Shown piece after piece: positions 33,449-41,171 of a stretch of 41,659 nt of DNA. How positions within the stretch are numbered: the stretch's first letter is position 1; each line of letters opens with the position of its first letter. A program made the position numbers and the translations under genes. This DNA comes from DAOOOW01 sp035387885 (GTDB lineage Bacteria; Patescibacteriota; Patescibacteriia; UBA2196). Where the stretch lies: positions 1-41,659 of the forward strand of contig DAOOOW010000009.1 in the NCBI GenBank assembly GCA_035387885.1. The letters run 5' to 3'. Below the pieces are notes generated by a model. That model worked only from the letters and a program-made list of their open reading frames with translations. It searched no databases and was not told where the DNA came from.

Positions 33449-33508
33449 ATAATCAAACATGATTGATTTATTGGATACAATTAACACAACTACACACAGG
33501 AGGAAATT

Positions 33509-33844
33509 ATGGGTCTTACGAGAATGACTCTTTGGGAAATAGCAGGTAATCTAGACGACATTATCGTTGACGCTGGTGGCCCATCAAAGGACAATGGTTT
33601 GTATGTTGGTTGGATAACAAGGGGGGAAGGCCACAGTTACAAACCCTTAGTGAGCACAAAGTCAGTTTTTAAAACCAAAGAACTAGCAATTCATTTTATG
33701 CAAAGCATTGTTGATTTTGCTAAAAAATTTACAGAAGATGATTTAAAAGATATAAGAAATCCCGAACATCCGTTGTATTTTTTAACACTGGACCAGGAAG
33801 AATTAAATGTCATTCAAGACATAGTAAGTGCTGCCAAGGGTTAA
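33509..33844 (+). CDS. Hypothetical protein, 111 aa
   Basis: The protein is soluble and mixed alpha/beta (LWEIAGNLDDIIVDAGGPSKDNGLYVGWITRGEGH). I do not recognise a family. CACAGGAGGAAATT gives an excellent ribosome binding site seven bases before the ATG. It has its own promoter and a strong terminator, like the other solitary small genes of the window. Confidence 0.68.
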   Translation: MGLTRMTLWEIAGNLDDIIVDAGGPSKDNGLYVGWITRGEGHSYKPLVSTKSVFKTKELAIHFMQSIVDFAKKFTEDDLKDIRNPEHPLYFLTLDQEELNVIQDIVSAAKG

Positions 33845-33873
33845 CCAACCCTTTCAAAATTCATAAAATAAAA

Positions 33874-33901
33874 CCGCTTGGGTTCTCCCAGCGGCTTTTT
33901 T
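33874..33901 (+). terminator. Terminator of the 111-aa gene
   Basis: CCGCT-t-GGG and CCC-AGCGG make an 8-bp stem with one bulge and loop TTCT, followed by CTTTTTTATTT. Confidence 0.9.
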
Positions 33902-33954
33902 ATTTCCCCACTACACTACCTTATCTTAAATTCAATCATTTCTAAAACTTATCT

Positions 33955-33983
33955 TTGTCAAAAACAAAAATAATTGTTATAAT
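33955..33983 (+). promoter_or_regulatory. Promoter giving a leaderless transcript
   Basis: TTGTCA (33955-33960), a 17-base spacer and TATAAT (33978-33983) are close to consensus. The ATG at 33994 begins only 11 bases after the -10, so RNA should start at or within about 4 bases of the start codon. Confidence 0.85.
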
Positions 33984-33993
33984 ACTTTTACTT

Positions 33994-34473
33994 ATGTATT
34001 TAACAGTTCACACACCAATTAGTTTAATTATTGGCACTAAAATAAAAAATCCCTTTCTGGCCTTTGCTCTAGCATTTCTAGCACATTTTATTTTAGACTC
34101 CATTCCCCATGATCCGGCTTGGCAAGCTGCCACTCATTTAAATTTTATTATTACTATTGCTACAGATTTTTTATTATTATTTTTCTTGCTCTTAACCATT
34201 AAAAAATATCGAAAAAATATTTTAAAATCTGCTTCTGTTTTAAGCGCTATTGCTGGTGGTATTTTACCTGATGTTCTTTGGGGCATCAACATCATCTCGC
34301 CTATAAAATTTTATTTTATTACCCAATACCAAAACTTCCATCACTGGGTGCATTTAATTTTCTATCATGAGCAATATATAGATTGGCGCCTAGTTATTTT
34401 AAGCCAAGGCCTAACATTTTTACTAGGACTTCTGTGCTACTTAAAAATTTCTAATAATAAAACAGACCTCTAA
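33994..34473 (+). CDS. Integral membrane protein with metal-binding-like His/Asp motifs, 159 aa
   Basis: Four membrane helices alternate with HTPISLIIG, AHFILDSIPHD, GGILPDVLWG and FHHWVHL. This resembles the pattern of YdjM/LexA-regulated or predicted membrane-bound metal-dependent hydrolases (conserved His and Asp at helix ends), but I cannot fix the family. I start at the ATG at 33994 because the in-frame TTG at 33955 is the promoter's -35 box. A bidirectional terminator follows. Confidence 0.78.
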   Translation: MYLTVHTPISLIIGTKIKNPFLAFALAFLAHFILDSIPHDPAWQAATHLNFIITIATDFLLLFFLLLTIKKYRKNILKSASVLSAIAGGILPDVLWGINIISPIKFYFITQYQNFHHWVHLIFYHEQYIDWRLVILSQGLTFLLGLLCYLKISNNKTDL

Positions 34474-34489
34474 ACAAGTCTGTTTTATT
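34461..34489. terminator. Bidirectional terminator between converging genes
   Basis: AACAGAC (34461-34467) and GTCTGTT (34478-34484) form a stem that starts inside the last codons of the membrane protein gene. T-runs follow on both strands, so it can also end the ferredoxin transcript. Confidence 0.8.
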
Positions 34490-34529
34490 GATTGCAATTC
34501 AAATTAATAATTCGAATTTTATTTGTGTT

Positions 34530-34709
34530 TTAATTATTGCTAATAGCCTGTGTTGGACAAGAATCAACACAATTTTGTACATCGCACTCCCCCACTTCCT
34601 GACTTTTAACTTCGGCTTTGTGAATTTCATCATTCATCACAAAAATACTATCACAAATGGAAACGCACATGCCACAACCTATACATTTTTCTTGATCTAT
34701 AGAAATCAT
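34530..34709 (-). CDS. Ferredoxin, 4Fe-4S, 59 aa
   Basis: This short frame carries MISIDQEKCIGCGMCVSICD and then CDVQNCVDSCPTQAI. The two cysteine sets (CxxCxxCxxxC and CxxxxCxxxCP) are those of a small ferredoxin that carries electrons on one or two iron-sulfur clusters; the second set is slightly unusual in spacing. It begins 15 bases after the HPF stop and is probably read with it. No Shine-Dalgarno site is visible. A class II reductase and flavoproteins in such genomes could need an electron donor, but a partner cannot be named from here. Confidence 0.88.
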   Translation of the reverse strand: MISIDQEKCIGCGMCVSICDSIFVMNDEIHKAEVKSQEVGECDVQNCVDSCPTQAISNN

Positions 34710-34724
34710 ATTTTTATAAGCAAA

Positions 34725-35060
34725 TTAAACTCCGGTTTCATTTGCTTGGTTAATTTTTAATATCCTTTCATGGTCTTTTCTTATTTGAATAATAAGTTTA
34801 TCTAAAGCCAGATCAAAAGCTTCAATAATAGTATGATCATCTTCCTTGGCGCCAAATTTTTTATGAGGAGTAATTAAAAATATTTCTACTTTATAGGCCT
34901 CTTTTTTAACAAATTTTTCCAAGCGAATTTCCAAACGAGAACTGGACAGAATTTCTTCACTCAATAAAGTTGTCAAACGACTAATCTTTTTATCTAAATA
35001 ATCTTCTAAAAAAACTCTGCCCTTTTCATCAACTTGTTTATAAGAAAATTGAATGTTCAT
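34725..35060 (-). CDS. hpf: Ribosome hibernation promoting factor (HPF/RaiA family)
   Basis: MNIQFSYKQVDEKGRVFLEDYLDKKISRL starts an S30AE domain, and EIRLEKFVKKEAYKVEIFLITPHKKFGAKEDDHTIIEAFDLALDKLIIQI completes it. The protein binds the 30S subunit and stores inactive ribosomes. It is a short form (111 aa) without the C-terminal dimerisation domain of long HPF. A dispersed repeat lies just upstream. Confidence 0.9.
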   Translation of the reverse strand: MNIQFSYKQVDEKGRVFLEDYLDKKISRLTTLLSEEILSSSRLEIRLEKFVKKEAYKVEIFLITPHKKFGAKEDDHTIIEAFDLALDKLIIQIRKDHERILKINQANETGV

Positions 35061-35067
35061 GTTTTTT

Positions 35068-35113
35068 ATAGTTTATCCCGAGCGAAGTCCCGAGAATACG
35101 GGACGAGTCGAGG
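35068..35113. repeat. Dispersed intergenic repeat (CCCGAGCGAAG...GTCGAGGGATCC)
   Basis: ATCCCGAGCGAAGTCCCGAG and GACGAGTCGAGGGATCC resemble the blocks at 17868-17952 and 838-912, with a short CCCG/CGGG hairpin in the middle. AATTAAGAATTAAGAATAA spacer repeats follow to 35157. Confidence 0.6.
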
Positions 35114-35157
35114 GATCCTGTGAATTATAAGATGAATTAAGAATTAAGAATAATTTT

Positions 35158-35697
35158 TTAATCTTTATTTCTATTGATTAAGACTAAACCGACAATAAAT
35201 ATAATCACAACCACAATAATAATTACTGGGAAGGTATTATTTTTAGCCTTACTTGCATCGTCTTTAGCATTAATAATTTCTTGGCCCACATCATGGCAAG
35301 CAAGTTTTAAACACTGCTTAACAGCATTTTTAATATTAGCGCCATCAATTTCTTCAGAACCATAACCAACAAAACTTTTGTCGCCAATAAAAGTTTCTGG
35401 CACTGGCATTTGACCTAAATCTAAATTAAATCTTTGCCCAAATTTTTCTAGCAGTTTTACATTGGCCTCATTTTCAGTTAGTTCATAAGAAATGATATTT
35501 AATTTATCCCCCAATTCTGATTTTAATTTGGCCAAATAGGTAGCTTCTTCATGACAATGTGGACATGTGTTAGCATAAAAAAAATATAAATTAACAGCTT
35601 CAAAAGAATTGCTTGGCTCTGACCCCAAAACAAAATTGGGCGCCAAAATTGCTAGCCCTAAACACAAAACAGTGAGTAATAAAAATTTATATTTCAT
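35158..35697 (-). CDS. Membrane-anchored thioredoxin-fold protein with CPHC motif
   Basis: A signal peptide (about residues 2-24) leads to a thioredoxin-like domain: NLYFFYANTCPHCHEEATYLAKL has the CPHC redox pair, and MPVPETFIGDKSFVGYG gives the cis-proline strand. A C-terminal membrane helix (FPVIIIVVVIIFIVGLVLI) anchors it. It probably makes or reduces disulfides outside the membrane, which would suit the very Cys-rich surface proteins of this organism (inference). I chose the ATG at 35697; an upstream start at 35733 would run through the promoter, whose -10 lies only 7 bases from this ATG. Confidence 0.85.
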   Translation of the reverse strand: MKYKFLLLTVLCLGLAILAPNFVLGSEPSNSFEAVNLYFFYANTCPHCHEEATYLAKLKSELGDKLNIISYELTENEANVKLLEKFGQRFNLDLGQMPVPETFIGDKSFVGYGSEEIDGANIKNAVKQCLKLACHDVGQEIINAKDDASKAKNNTFPVIIIVVVIIFIVGLVLINRNKD

Positions 35698-35704
35698 GTA
35701 ATTT

Positions 35705-35733
35705 ATTATAACAAATAAATATATTTTAAGCAA
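35705..35733 (-). promoter_or_regulatory. Promoter giving a leaderless transcript of the thioredoxin-like gene
   Basis: On the minus strand, TTGCTT (35733-35728), a 17-base spacer and TATAAT (35710-35705) lie so close to the ATG at 35697 that the RNA would begin at the start codon. Confidence 0.75.
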
Positions 35734-35741
35734 AAATAAAA

Positions 35742-35759
35742 CGCCCTTTTAAAAGGGCG
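35742..35759 (-). terminator. Terminator of the 66-aa membrane protein gene
   Basis: CGCCCTTTT and AAAAGGGCG are perfectly complementary, and on the minus strand TTTTATTTTT follows. Confidence 0.85.
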
Positions 35760-35773
35760 CCCAATAATATGTT

Positions 35774-35974
35774 TTATTTTTCCGCCACGGAGCTAATGCC
35801 CCAGATAATTATGACTGCGGTCAAAGCCACCAATGCCGTGGCATAACGATGCCAGGTTGGACACAGACATGTGGCCAATAAAATACTTATAGCAAAAAAA
35901 CTGGCCAAAACCAGATGCCAAATTTTATTAATTTTAGTCTTGTTTTTTAATTTTAGAAAAATGTCTAAATCCAT
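35774..35974 (-). CDS. Small two-helix membrane protein, 66 aa
   Basis: Two hydrophobic helices (about 19-38 and 44-62) are separated by CLCPTWHRYA. No family is recognised. The ribosome binding site AGGAGG lies eight bases before the ATG, and the leader ACAAACTAGGAGGA is nearly that of the gene at 13644-13934. Its own terminator follows. It belongs with the two small membrane-protein loci at 13644 and 14039 in size and plan. Confidence 0.75.
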   Translation of the reverse strand: MDLDIFLKLKNKTKINKIWHLVLASFFAISILLATCLCPTWHRYATALVALTAVIIIWGISSVAEK

Positions 35975-36010
35975 AACAAGTCCTCCTAGTTTGTTTTGTA
36001 TTATTAAAAA

Positions 36011-37159
36011 TTAGATCTGTCCTTTTTTAATACCATAGTGCAAATCCACCATTAAGTCAAGATAAAATTCCAAATTATTTAAACTAACTAATCTTTGACC
36101 CAAAGGATCGCCAATTTTAAATAAATGATGAAGGTAAGACAGTGAATATTCACGTAATTCTTTTAGTTTACTATTTTTATTAATAACTATATTTTTTCTA
36201 GTAAATTCTGCGTTATTAATATTTAAAATTTTATAAAAATTATTTTTTCCATTGCTTTTGCCATTTTCCATTTTCCATTTACCTTGGTAAATTCTCCCGT
36301 GTCTTCCTTCACGGGTGGGGATCACACAATCAAACATATCCCAACCCATTTTTACAGCCCGAACAATGTCTTCGGGTTTGCCAATGCCCAAAGCAAATCT
36401 CAAATAATTAATTGGAATACTCTCAGCTGTAGTTTTTAAAACCTCAGTCAAAAAATTTCCCTCTTCGTCAACGTGCCTGGCACCAAAACCCAAACCGTCA
36501 AAACCTATTTTAACTAATTCTGAAGCGCATTTTTTTCTTAATTCTAAATTTTCACCGCCCTGAATAACCCCAAAAAGTAAAGGTTTATTTTTCTCGGTAA
36601 TTTTTCTTTTTTTAATTTGTTTATCAAATTCCTGGTGGCATCTCTTGGCCCAACTAATTGTCCGCTCCACTGAAAAATAAATTTGTTTATGACTATAATT
36701 ATTGGGCGGGCAATCATCCAAAACCACCAACATATTAACACCCAAATCAAATTGAATCTGAATAGATTTTTCTGGCGTCATTTTATGTAATGAACCATCA
36801 GCAGGTGATCTAAATTCGACGTGACTATCATAAATTTTACCCATTTTCCCAGATTTATGAATTAAAGAAAAAATTTGATAGCCACCAGAATCAGCCAATA
36901 GTGGCCCGGGCCAATTCATAAATTTATGCACACCATTATTTTTTTTAATAATTTCCAAGCCAGGTTGTAAATATAAATGAAAGGTATTAACCACCATGGC
37001 CGCCAAACCCAAATTTTCTAATTCTGCAACACTTAAATTTTTTAAGACCGCTCTGGTGGCATCCGGCATAAAAAACGGCGTCTGCAAAACGCCATTTTTA
37101 GTAGTTAACTCGCCAAGCCGAGCCTCTGATTTATGGGATGATTTTAATATTTTAAACAT
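36011..37159 (-). CDS. tgt: tRNA-guanine transglycosylase (Tgt) family protein lacking zinc ligands
   Basis: Tgt swaps guanine-34 for queuine or its precursor in tRNAs with GUN anticodons. LADSGGYQIFSL, VIQGG and MFDCVIPTREGRHG (with the nucleophile Asp) are all in place. The usual zinc site near the end (CxCxxC plus a His in the last helix) is gone: the aligned stretch reads NSKLKELREYSLSYLHHLF, and IHNL is replaced by LNNL. An insert KWKMENGKSNGKN near residue 300 comes from a short repeat. I start at the ATG at 37159; a GTG at 37180 would add seven residues. HisS lies upstream. Confidence 0.85.
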   Translation of the reverse strand: MFKILKSSHKSEARLGELTTKNGVLQTPFFMPDATRAVLKNLSVAELENLGLAAMVVNTFHLYLQPGLEIIKKNNGVHKFMNWPGPLLADSGGYQIFSLIHKSGKMGKIYDSHVEFRSPADGSLHKMTPEKSIQIQFDLGVNMLVVLDDCPPNNYSHKQIYFSVERTISWAKRCHQEFDKQIKKRKITEKNKPLLFGVIQGGENLELRKKCASELVKIGFDGLGFGARHVDEEGNFLTEVLKTTAESIPINYLRFALGIGKPEDIVRAVKMGWDMFDCVIPTREGRHGRIYQGKWKMENGKSNGKNNFYKILNINNAEFTRKNIVINKNSKLKELREYSLSYLHHLFKIGDPLGQRLVSLNNLEFYLDLMVDLHYGIKKGQI

Positions 37160-37238
37160 AAAAAACGGCACACGGTACACAGTAACAGGTAAACGGTAAA
37201 ATGATTTTATAATTAATTCTAAAAAAATTTACTAATTG

Positions 37239-38606
37239 CTAATTATCAGTTATTCTATTCTCTGAATAGACCTTAAGTCCGTTCAGACCCAAAAGTCTTT
37301 TTTTAACTTCAGGAATAACCTTATCAAAATCAATTATTTCTTGCACCCCAGAATCCATATCGCGAATAATAATCGTGCCTTCCATTATTTCTTTCTGACC
37401 CAAAATTAAAGCATATTTAACTTTAAGACGATTGGCTATTTCCAATTGTTCTGTCAACCCTTTTTTATTAAAAGCTTCTCGAGTTTTAATAGATTGTTTT
37501 CTTAATTCATTAAAAAGTTTCATGCATTTTTTTCTCGCTTCATCGCCAAGTTGCGCCACAAAAACATCACCATGTCCTTCATCTTTAATTTCTAAACCCA
37601 ATTCTTTTAATTTTATGACTACTCTTTCCACGCCACCAGCAAATCCCAAAGCTGGTGTGGCTCGGCCACCAATTTGTTCTATTAAATAATCATAACGACC
37701 GCCACCACCCAAAGCAATCCTAGATTCATCATTACCTTTAACAAAAATTTCAAAAACTGTGCCGTTGTAATAGTCCAAACCACGCACTAAATATGGATTT
37801 AAATTATAAGTAATACTATTTTCATCAAGAATTTCTAGTAATCTCACAAAATGATTTTTACAATCTTCACACAAATAATCAATAATTTGTGGCGCGCTTT
37901 TCAAATTTTCCTGACATTTATTTTCTTTACAATCTAATACCCGCAAAGGATTTTTTTCTAAACGATTAGTGCAAGTCTCACAAACTTTTTTATCTTTAAA
38001 ATATTTTTTTAATAATTTAATATATTCTTTACGACAAGATTGACAACCAATGCTATTAATTTCAATTTCTGGTTCTAAACCAAAAGATTTATAAAGACCA
38101 TAAGCAATTATGACTAATTCTGCATCTAAAGTTGGTTCTTTACCGCCTAAAATTTCGTAACCAAATTGGTGGTGTTCACGATATCTACCAGCTTGCGGAT
38201 TTTCATGACGGTATAAAGAGGCCCAATACCACAATTTAACTGGTTGTGGCCAAGAAACCATGCCGTGTTCAATATATGCTCTAGCCACCGGGGCAGTCAT
38301 TTCTGGCCTGAGGGTTACCAATTCTCCGCTTTTATCTGTAAAAGTATACATTTCCTTACCCACAATATCTGTCTCTTCACCAAGTGTTCTTTGAAATAAA
38401 GAGGCTGACTCCAAAATTGGTGTATCAATTTTTTGAAAACTATAATCATCAGCCGTGTCTTTAACTTTTTCAAAAACAAAATTCCAAAATTTTTGCTGTT
38501 CTGGTAAAACATCTTTAAAACCTTTAAGAGTTTGAATCTTATGATTTTGACGACTGTGTTTAACTGGTGGTTCTGCTGGAGTTTGATTTTTTTTAGGTCG
38601 AGACAT
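37239..38606 (-). CDS. hisS: Histidyl-tRNA synthetase
   Basis: HisRS joins histidine to tRNA-His. The class II motifs are clear: motif 1 around GFKDVLPEQQKFW (after a basic N-terminal extension of about 28 residues), motif 2 YRHENPQAGRYREHHQFGYEILG, and the His-specific motif LVRGLDYYNGTVFEI with motif 3 PALGFAGGVERVVI. The C-terminal anticodon-binding domain ends at about 440. The length is 455 aa. A pair of CxxC motifs (CETC...CEDC) in the insertion domain could bind zinc. The spacer upstream (38607-38749) is an AT-rich run of TTCGAA/ATTCAAA repeats. Confidence 0.96.
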   Translation of the reverse strand: MSRPKKNQTPAEPPVKHSRQNHKIQTLKGFKDVLPEQQKFWNFVFEKVKDTADDYSFQKIDTPILESASLFQRTLGEETDIVGKEMYTFTDKSGELVTLRPEMTAPVARAYIEHGMVSWPQPVKLWYWASLYRHENPQAGRYREHHQFGYEILGGKEPTLDAELVIIAYGLYKSFGLEPEIEINSIGCQSCRKEYIKLLKKYFKDKKVCETCTNRLEKNPLRVLDCKENKCQENLKSAPQIIDYLCEDCKNHFVRLLEILDENSITYNLNPYLVRGLDYYNGTVFEIFVKGNDESRIALGGGGRYDYLIEQIGGRATPALGFAGGVERVVIKLKELGLEIKDEGHGDVFVAQLGDEARKKCMKLFNELRKQSIKTREAFNKKGLTEQLEIANRLKVKYALILGQKEIMEGTIIIRDMDSGVQEIIDFDKVIPEVKKRLLGLNGLKVYSENRITDN

Positions 38607-38749
38607 AATGTATAAATTCGAAATTCGAATATCGAAATTCGAAACAAATTAAAATATCTAAATATTCAAAAAACAAATTTTGAATTTTAAAATAATTTTG
38701 AATGATTAAATTTTAAAGCAGTATTAAAAATTCAAAATTAAAAATTTCA

Positions 38750-39349
38750 TTAATAATTTTGTTTTTCAAAAATTTTAATACGATTAAAAGGCCAACCACG
38801 AATCCAGGTTTTACCCACAATAAATTCCTTATCAACTGTACCAAAATATCTAGAATCCTTGGAAGAAGATCGGTTATCACCTAAAACAAAAAATTCATTG
38901 GCACCTAAGTTTGTTTCTAATTTGCCACTAGTTTCTGTTCCAGGAGCTAAATATGAACTTTCATCCAAAACTTTACCATTAGGATTTTCCGCGTTAAATA
39001 TTGTCACTTCTCCATCAGTGATTTTAATTCTTTCGCCAGGCAAACCAATTACTCTTTTAATATAAAATTCACTAGGATTTTTAGGATATTTAAAAACAAC
39101 AATATCGCCTCTCTCGGGATTATTAAAACGATAGCCAATTTCATTAATAATTAAATATTCGTTATCATGAAAATTTGGTTCCATTGATTGACCTTTAACA
39201 TAAAAAGGTTGAATTAAATAATAACGAACTGGAAAAATAATAACCAAAGAAATAATTATTATTTTCAAAGTTTCCCAAGCGAATTGTTTAAAAGATTCCT
39301 TGATTTCCTCTTTTTTAGTTGTCGGCTCGAATGAAGGCATGTTAGTCAT
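38750..39349 (-). CDS. lepB: Signal peptidase I
   Basis: LepB cleaves signal peptides at the outer face of the membrane. One membrane helix lies near residues 28-48, the catalytic serine is in VKGQSMEPNF (about 75) and the lysine in FYIKRVIGLPGERI (about 118). The conserved GDNRSSSKDSRYFG near 155 completes the fold. The length is 199 aa. It is needed for the exported proteins of this window. There is no Shine-Dalgarno site at the ATG. Confidence 0.95.
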   Translation of the reverse strand: MTNMPSFEPTTKKEEIKESFKQFAWETLKIIIISLVIIFPVRYYLIQPFYVKGQSMEPNFHDNEYLIINEIGYRFNNPERGDIVVFKYPKNPSEFYIKRVIGLPGERIKITDGEVTIFNAENPNGKVLDESSYLAPGTETSGKLETNLGANEFFVLGDNRSSSKDSRYFGTVDKEFIVGKTWIRGWPFNRIKIFEKQNY

Positions 39350-39377
39350 AGTGATTAGATTTTAAATTTTTAATTGG

Positions 39378-39451
39378 TGGGCGCACATGGATTTGAACCA
39401 TGGACCTTTGCAATGTGAATGCAACGCTCTAACCAGCTGAGCTATGCGCCC
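39378..39451 (-). tRNA. tRNA-Val (CAC)
   Basis: On the minus strand the acceptor GGGCGCA/TGCGCCC, D-arm GCTCAGCTGGTTAGAGC, anticodon stem TTGCA/TGCAA with loop TTCACAT (anticodon CAC) and T-arm CATGGTTCAAATCCATG are complete, with A73. CCA is encoded at 39377-39375. Confidence 0.95.
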
Positions 39452-39468
39452 AATATTTAATTAGAATA

Positions 39469-39497
39469 ATTATAGGCCATAATAACATAAAAATCAA
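39469..39497 (-). promoter_or_regulatory. Promoter of tRNA-Val
   Basis: On the minus strand, TTGATT (39497-39492), a 17-base spacer and TATAAT (39474-39469) lie 18 bases before the tRNA. Its -35 is one base from the -35 of the divergent promoter. Confidence 0.8.
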
Positions 39498-39498
39498 A

Positions 39499-39528
39499 TT
39501 GACACAAGAGTTATTAACAGGCTATAAT
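39499..39528 (+). promoter_or_regulatory. Promoter of the LytR-type gene
   Basis: TTGACA (39499-39504), an 18-base spacer and TATAAT (39523-39528) match consensus. RNA should start near 39535, 30 bases before the ATG. Confidence 0.85.
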
Positions 39529-39564
39529 ATATAAGATAAAAACTATTGTCTTTTAACTATTTTT

Positions 39565-40983
39565 ATGTTGCCATATTCAAAATTAGAAGATGATCTAAAA
39601 AAATTTCAACGACCTTCAGCGCCCCGGAGCAAACCTTGGCGTATTTTTAAAATTGTTTTTTTTGCTTTTTTAATTACTGTAGTAATTATCTCTTTCTTTT
39701 CCTATAAAGTTCTACCTTCCGATACTTCTCTTTTGGCTGGTATTGGCAGATTGCCAGTCATTAAACAATTCCGACAATTGATAGGTATGGAAAAACTCAA
39801 TGGCGAACTTAATGACAGAATCAATTTTTTAATTCTAGGCCAAGGTGGACCTGGTCATGACGGTCCATATTTAACAGACACCATCATGCTTGGTTCTTAT
39901 AAACCATCCACCAATGATTTAGCCTTAATTTCCATTCCTAGAGATTTATATGTCAACATTGAAGGCCACGGCACTAATAAAATAAATGCTGCCAACTCTT
40001 TTGGTGAAACAGATAAATATAATGGTGGTGGTTCAGCCTTTACCGCAAAAACTATAGAAAAAATTTTTGATATCCCCATTCACTATTGGATTAGATTTGA
40101 TTTTAAAGCTTTTGAAGAAATTATTAATAGTTTAGATGGTATAGAAGTTTGTGTTGATAAAACATTTACAGACCCCACTTATCCCACTGATGATTCGCTG
40201 ACAGAAACAATTACCTTTACCGCTGGTTGCCAAAAAATGGATAGCCTGACAGCTTTAAAATTTGCCCGCTCCAGACATGGCAACAATGGTGAAGGTTCAG
40301 ATTTTGCCAGATCAGCTAGGCAACAAAAAATTATCATGGCTGTTAAAGAAAAAATTTTTAGCTTAAGCTTTTTAACATCTCCTAGCAAATTAAACAGTCT
40401 TTTTAATCCATTAAAAGAGAATTTACAAACCAACGTGTCTCTTAGTAAATTGCCAGATATTATTTCTTTAGCCAAAAATATTGATCAAAATAAAATTAAA
40501 AGAATTGTCTTGGATAATTCGGCCAAAGGTCTTTTGAAAGCAGATGTCACCGATCAAGGCGCCTATGTGCTTTTACCCAGAGTTAGTGATTATTCAGAGT
40601 TAAAAAATTTAGCAGAAAATATTTTCATTATTCAAAATGGTCATGAATTAGAACCGGTTAAAGTGGCAGTTTTTAATGGCACAAAAGTTGAAGGTTTGGC
40701 CCGTGATACAGCTGGTTTTTTAAATTCTGTGGGCTTTGAAATTGTGGCCACAGGCAATGCCAGTAGCACGATTGTTTATGAAAAAACTGTGCTTTATATT
40801 CTAGATGCCAATGCCAGAGAAGATGTGCTTAGCGTTTTGCAAAAGAGTCTTAATGCTAATGTGGCTACGGAAATTCCCGAAAATTTAAAACAACAAATGG
40901 CTAGTTTCCCTAATACCAGCATTTTAATTGTCCTTGGCTGTAATCCTAAAGATGTCAAATGCCAGGTAGATACAAAAAAATGA
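39565..40983 (+). CDS. LytR-CpsA-Psr (LCP) family protein
   Basis: LCP proteins transfer lipid-linked glycopolymers onto the cell wall or surface. One membrane helix lies at about 26-47. The LCP domain (about 90-250) has LTDTIMLGSYKP, ISIPRDLYVNIEGHGTNKINAA and ALKFARSRHG, with the conserved Arg and Asp residues. A LytR_C domain follows (about 365-450; VKVAVFNGTKVEGLARDTAG). The length is 472 aa. It ends in TGA, showing that UGA is a stop here. The ATG has no Shine-Dalgarno site, and the promoter is strong. Confidence 0.95.
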   Translation: MLPYSKLEDDLKKFQRPSAPRSKPWRIFKIVFFAFLITVVIISFFSYKVLPSDTSLLAGIGRLPVIKQFRQLIGMEKLNGELNDRINFLILGQGGPGHDGPYLTDTIMLGSYKPSTNDLALISIPRDLYVNIEGHGTNKINAANSFGETDKYNGGGSAFTAKTIEKIFDIPIHYWIRFDFKAFEEIINSLDGIEVCVDKTFTDPTYPTDDSLTETITFTAGCQKMDSLTALKFARSRHGNNGEGSDFARSARQQKIIMAVKEKIFSLSFLTSPSKLNSLFNPLKENLQTNVSLSKLPDIISLAKNIDQNKIKRIVLDNSAKGLLKADVTDQGAYVLLPRVSDYSELKNLAENIFIIQNGHELEPVKVAVFNGTKVEGLARDTAGFLNSVGFEIVATGNASSTIVYEKTVLYILDANAREDVLSVLQKSLNANVATEIPENLKQQMASFPNTSILIVLGCNPKDVKCQVDTKK

Positions 40984-41060
40984 ATTATGAATAATGAATT
41001 ATGAATAATGGAAATCCCCGCCTTTTGAAGGCGGGGCGCCTCGACGAAGTCGGGCGGGGT
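40981..41060. repeat. Spacer repeats and GC-rich palindrome
   Basis: AATTATGAATAATG repeats (as at 7205-7242) are followed by a perfect palindrome, CCCCGCCTT (41016-41024) with AAGGCGGGG (41028-41036), and then CTCGACGAAGTCGGGCGGGG. The hairpin may also end the LCP transcript, though no T-run follows. Confidence 0.6.
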
Positions 41061-41097
41061 GGTTAATAAATCGCCGATAGGCGAAATTGTATTTTGG

Positions 41098-41129
41098 AAA
41101 ATAAAAAAAACTGGGTTGGTTAGACCCAG
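41098..41129 (-). terminator. Terminator of the last gene
   Basis: CTGGGT (41111-41116) and ACCCAG (41124-41129) form a stem. On the minus strand eight Ts follow it. Confidence 0.85.
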
Positions 41130-41171
41130 CTCATGTGTCATTAAATTAACGGTCTGATGTTGCCCTAAAAT

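Noticed and set aside
33955..33993. A longer N-terminus for the membrane protein from a TTG at 33955.
   Set aside because: The TTG is part of a near-consensus -35 box and the following bases hold the -10, so they are promoter, not coding.
40981..40983. Recoding of UGA as an amino acid, as in some CPR lineages.
   Set aside because: UGA ends the LCP gene at a sensible place and I saw no in-frame UGA within conserved genes.
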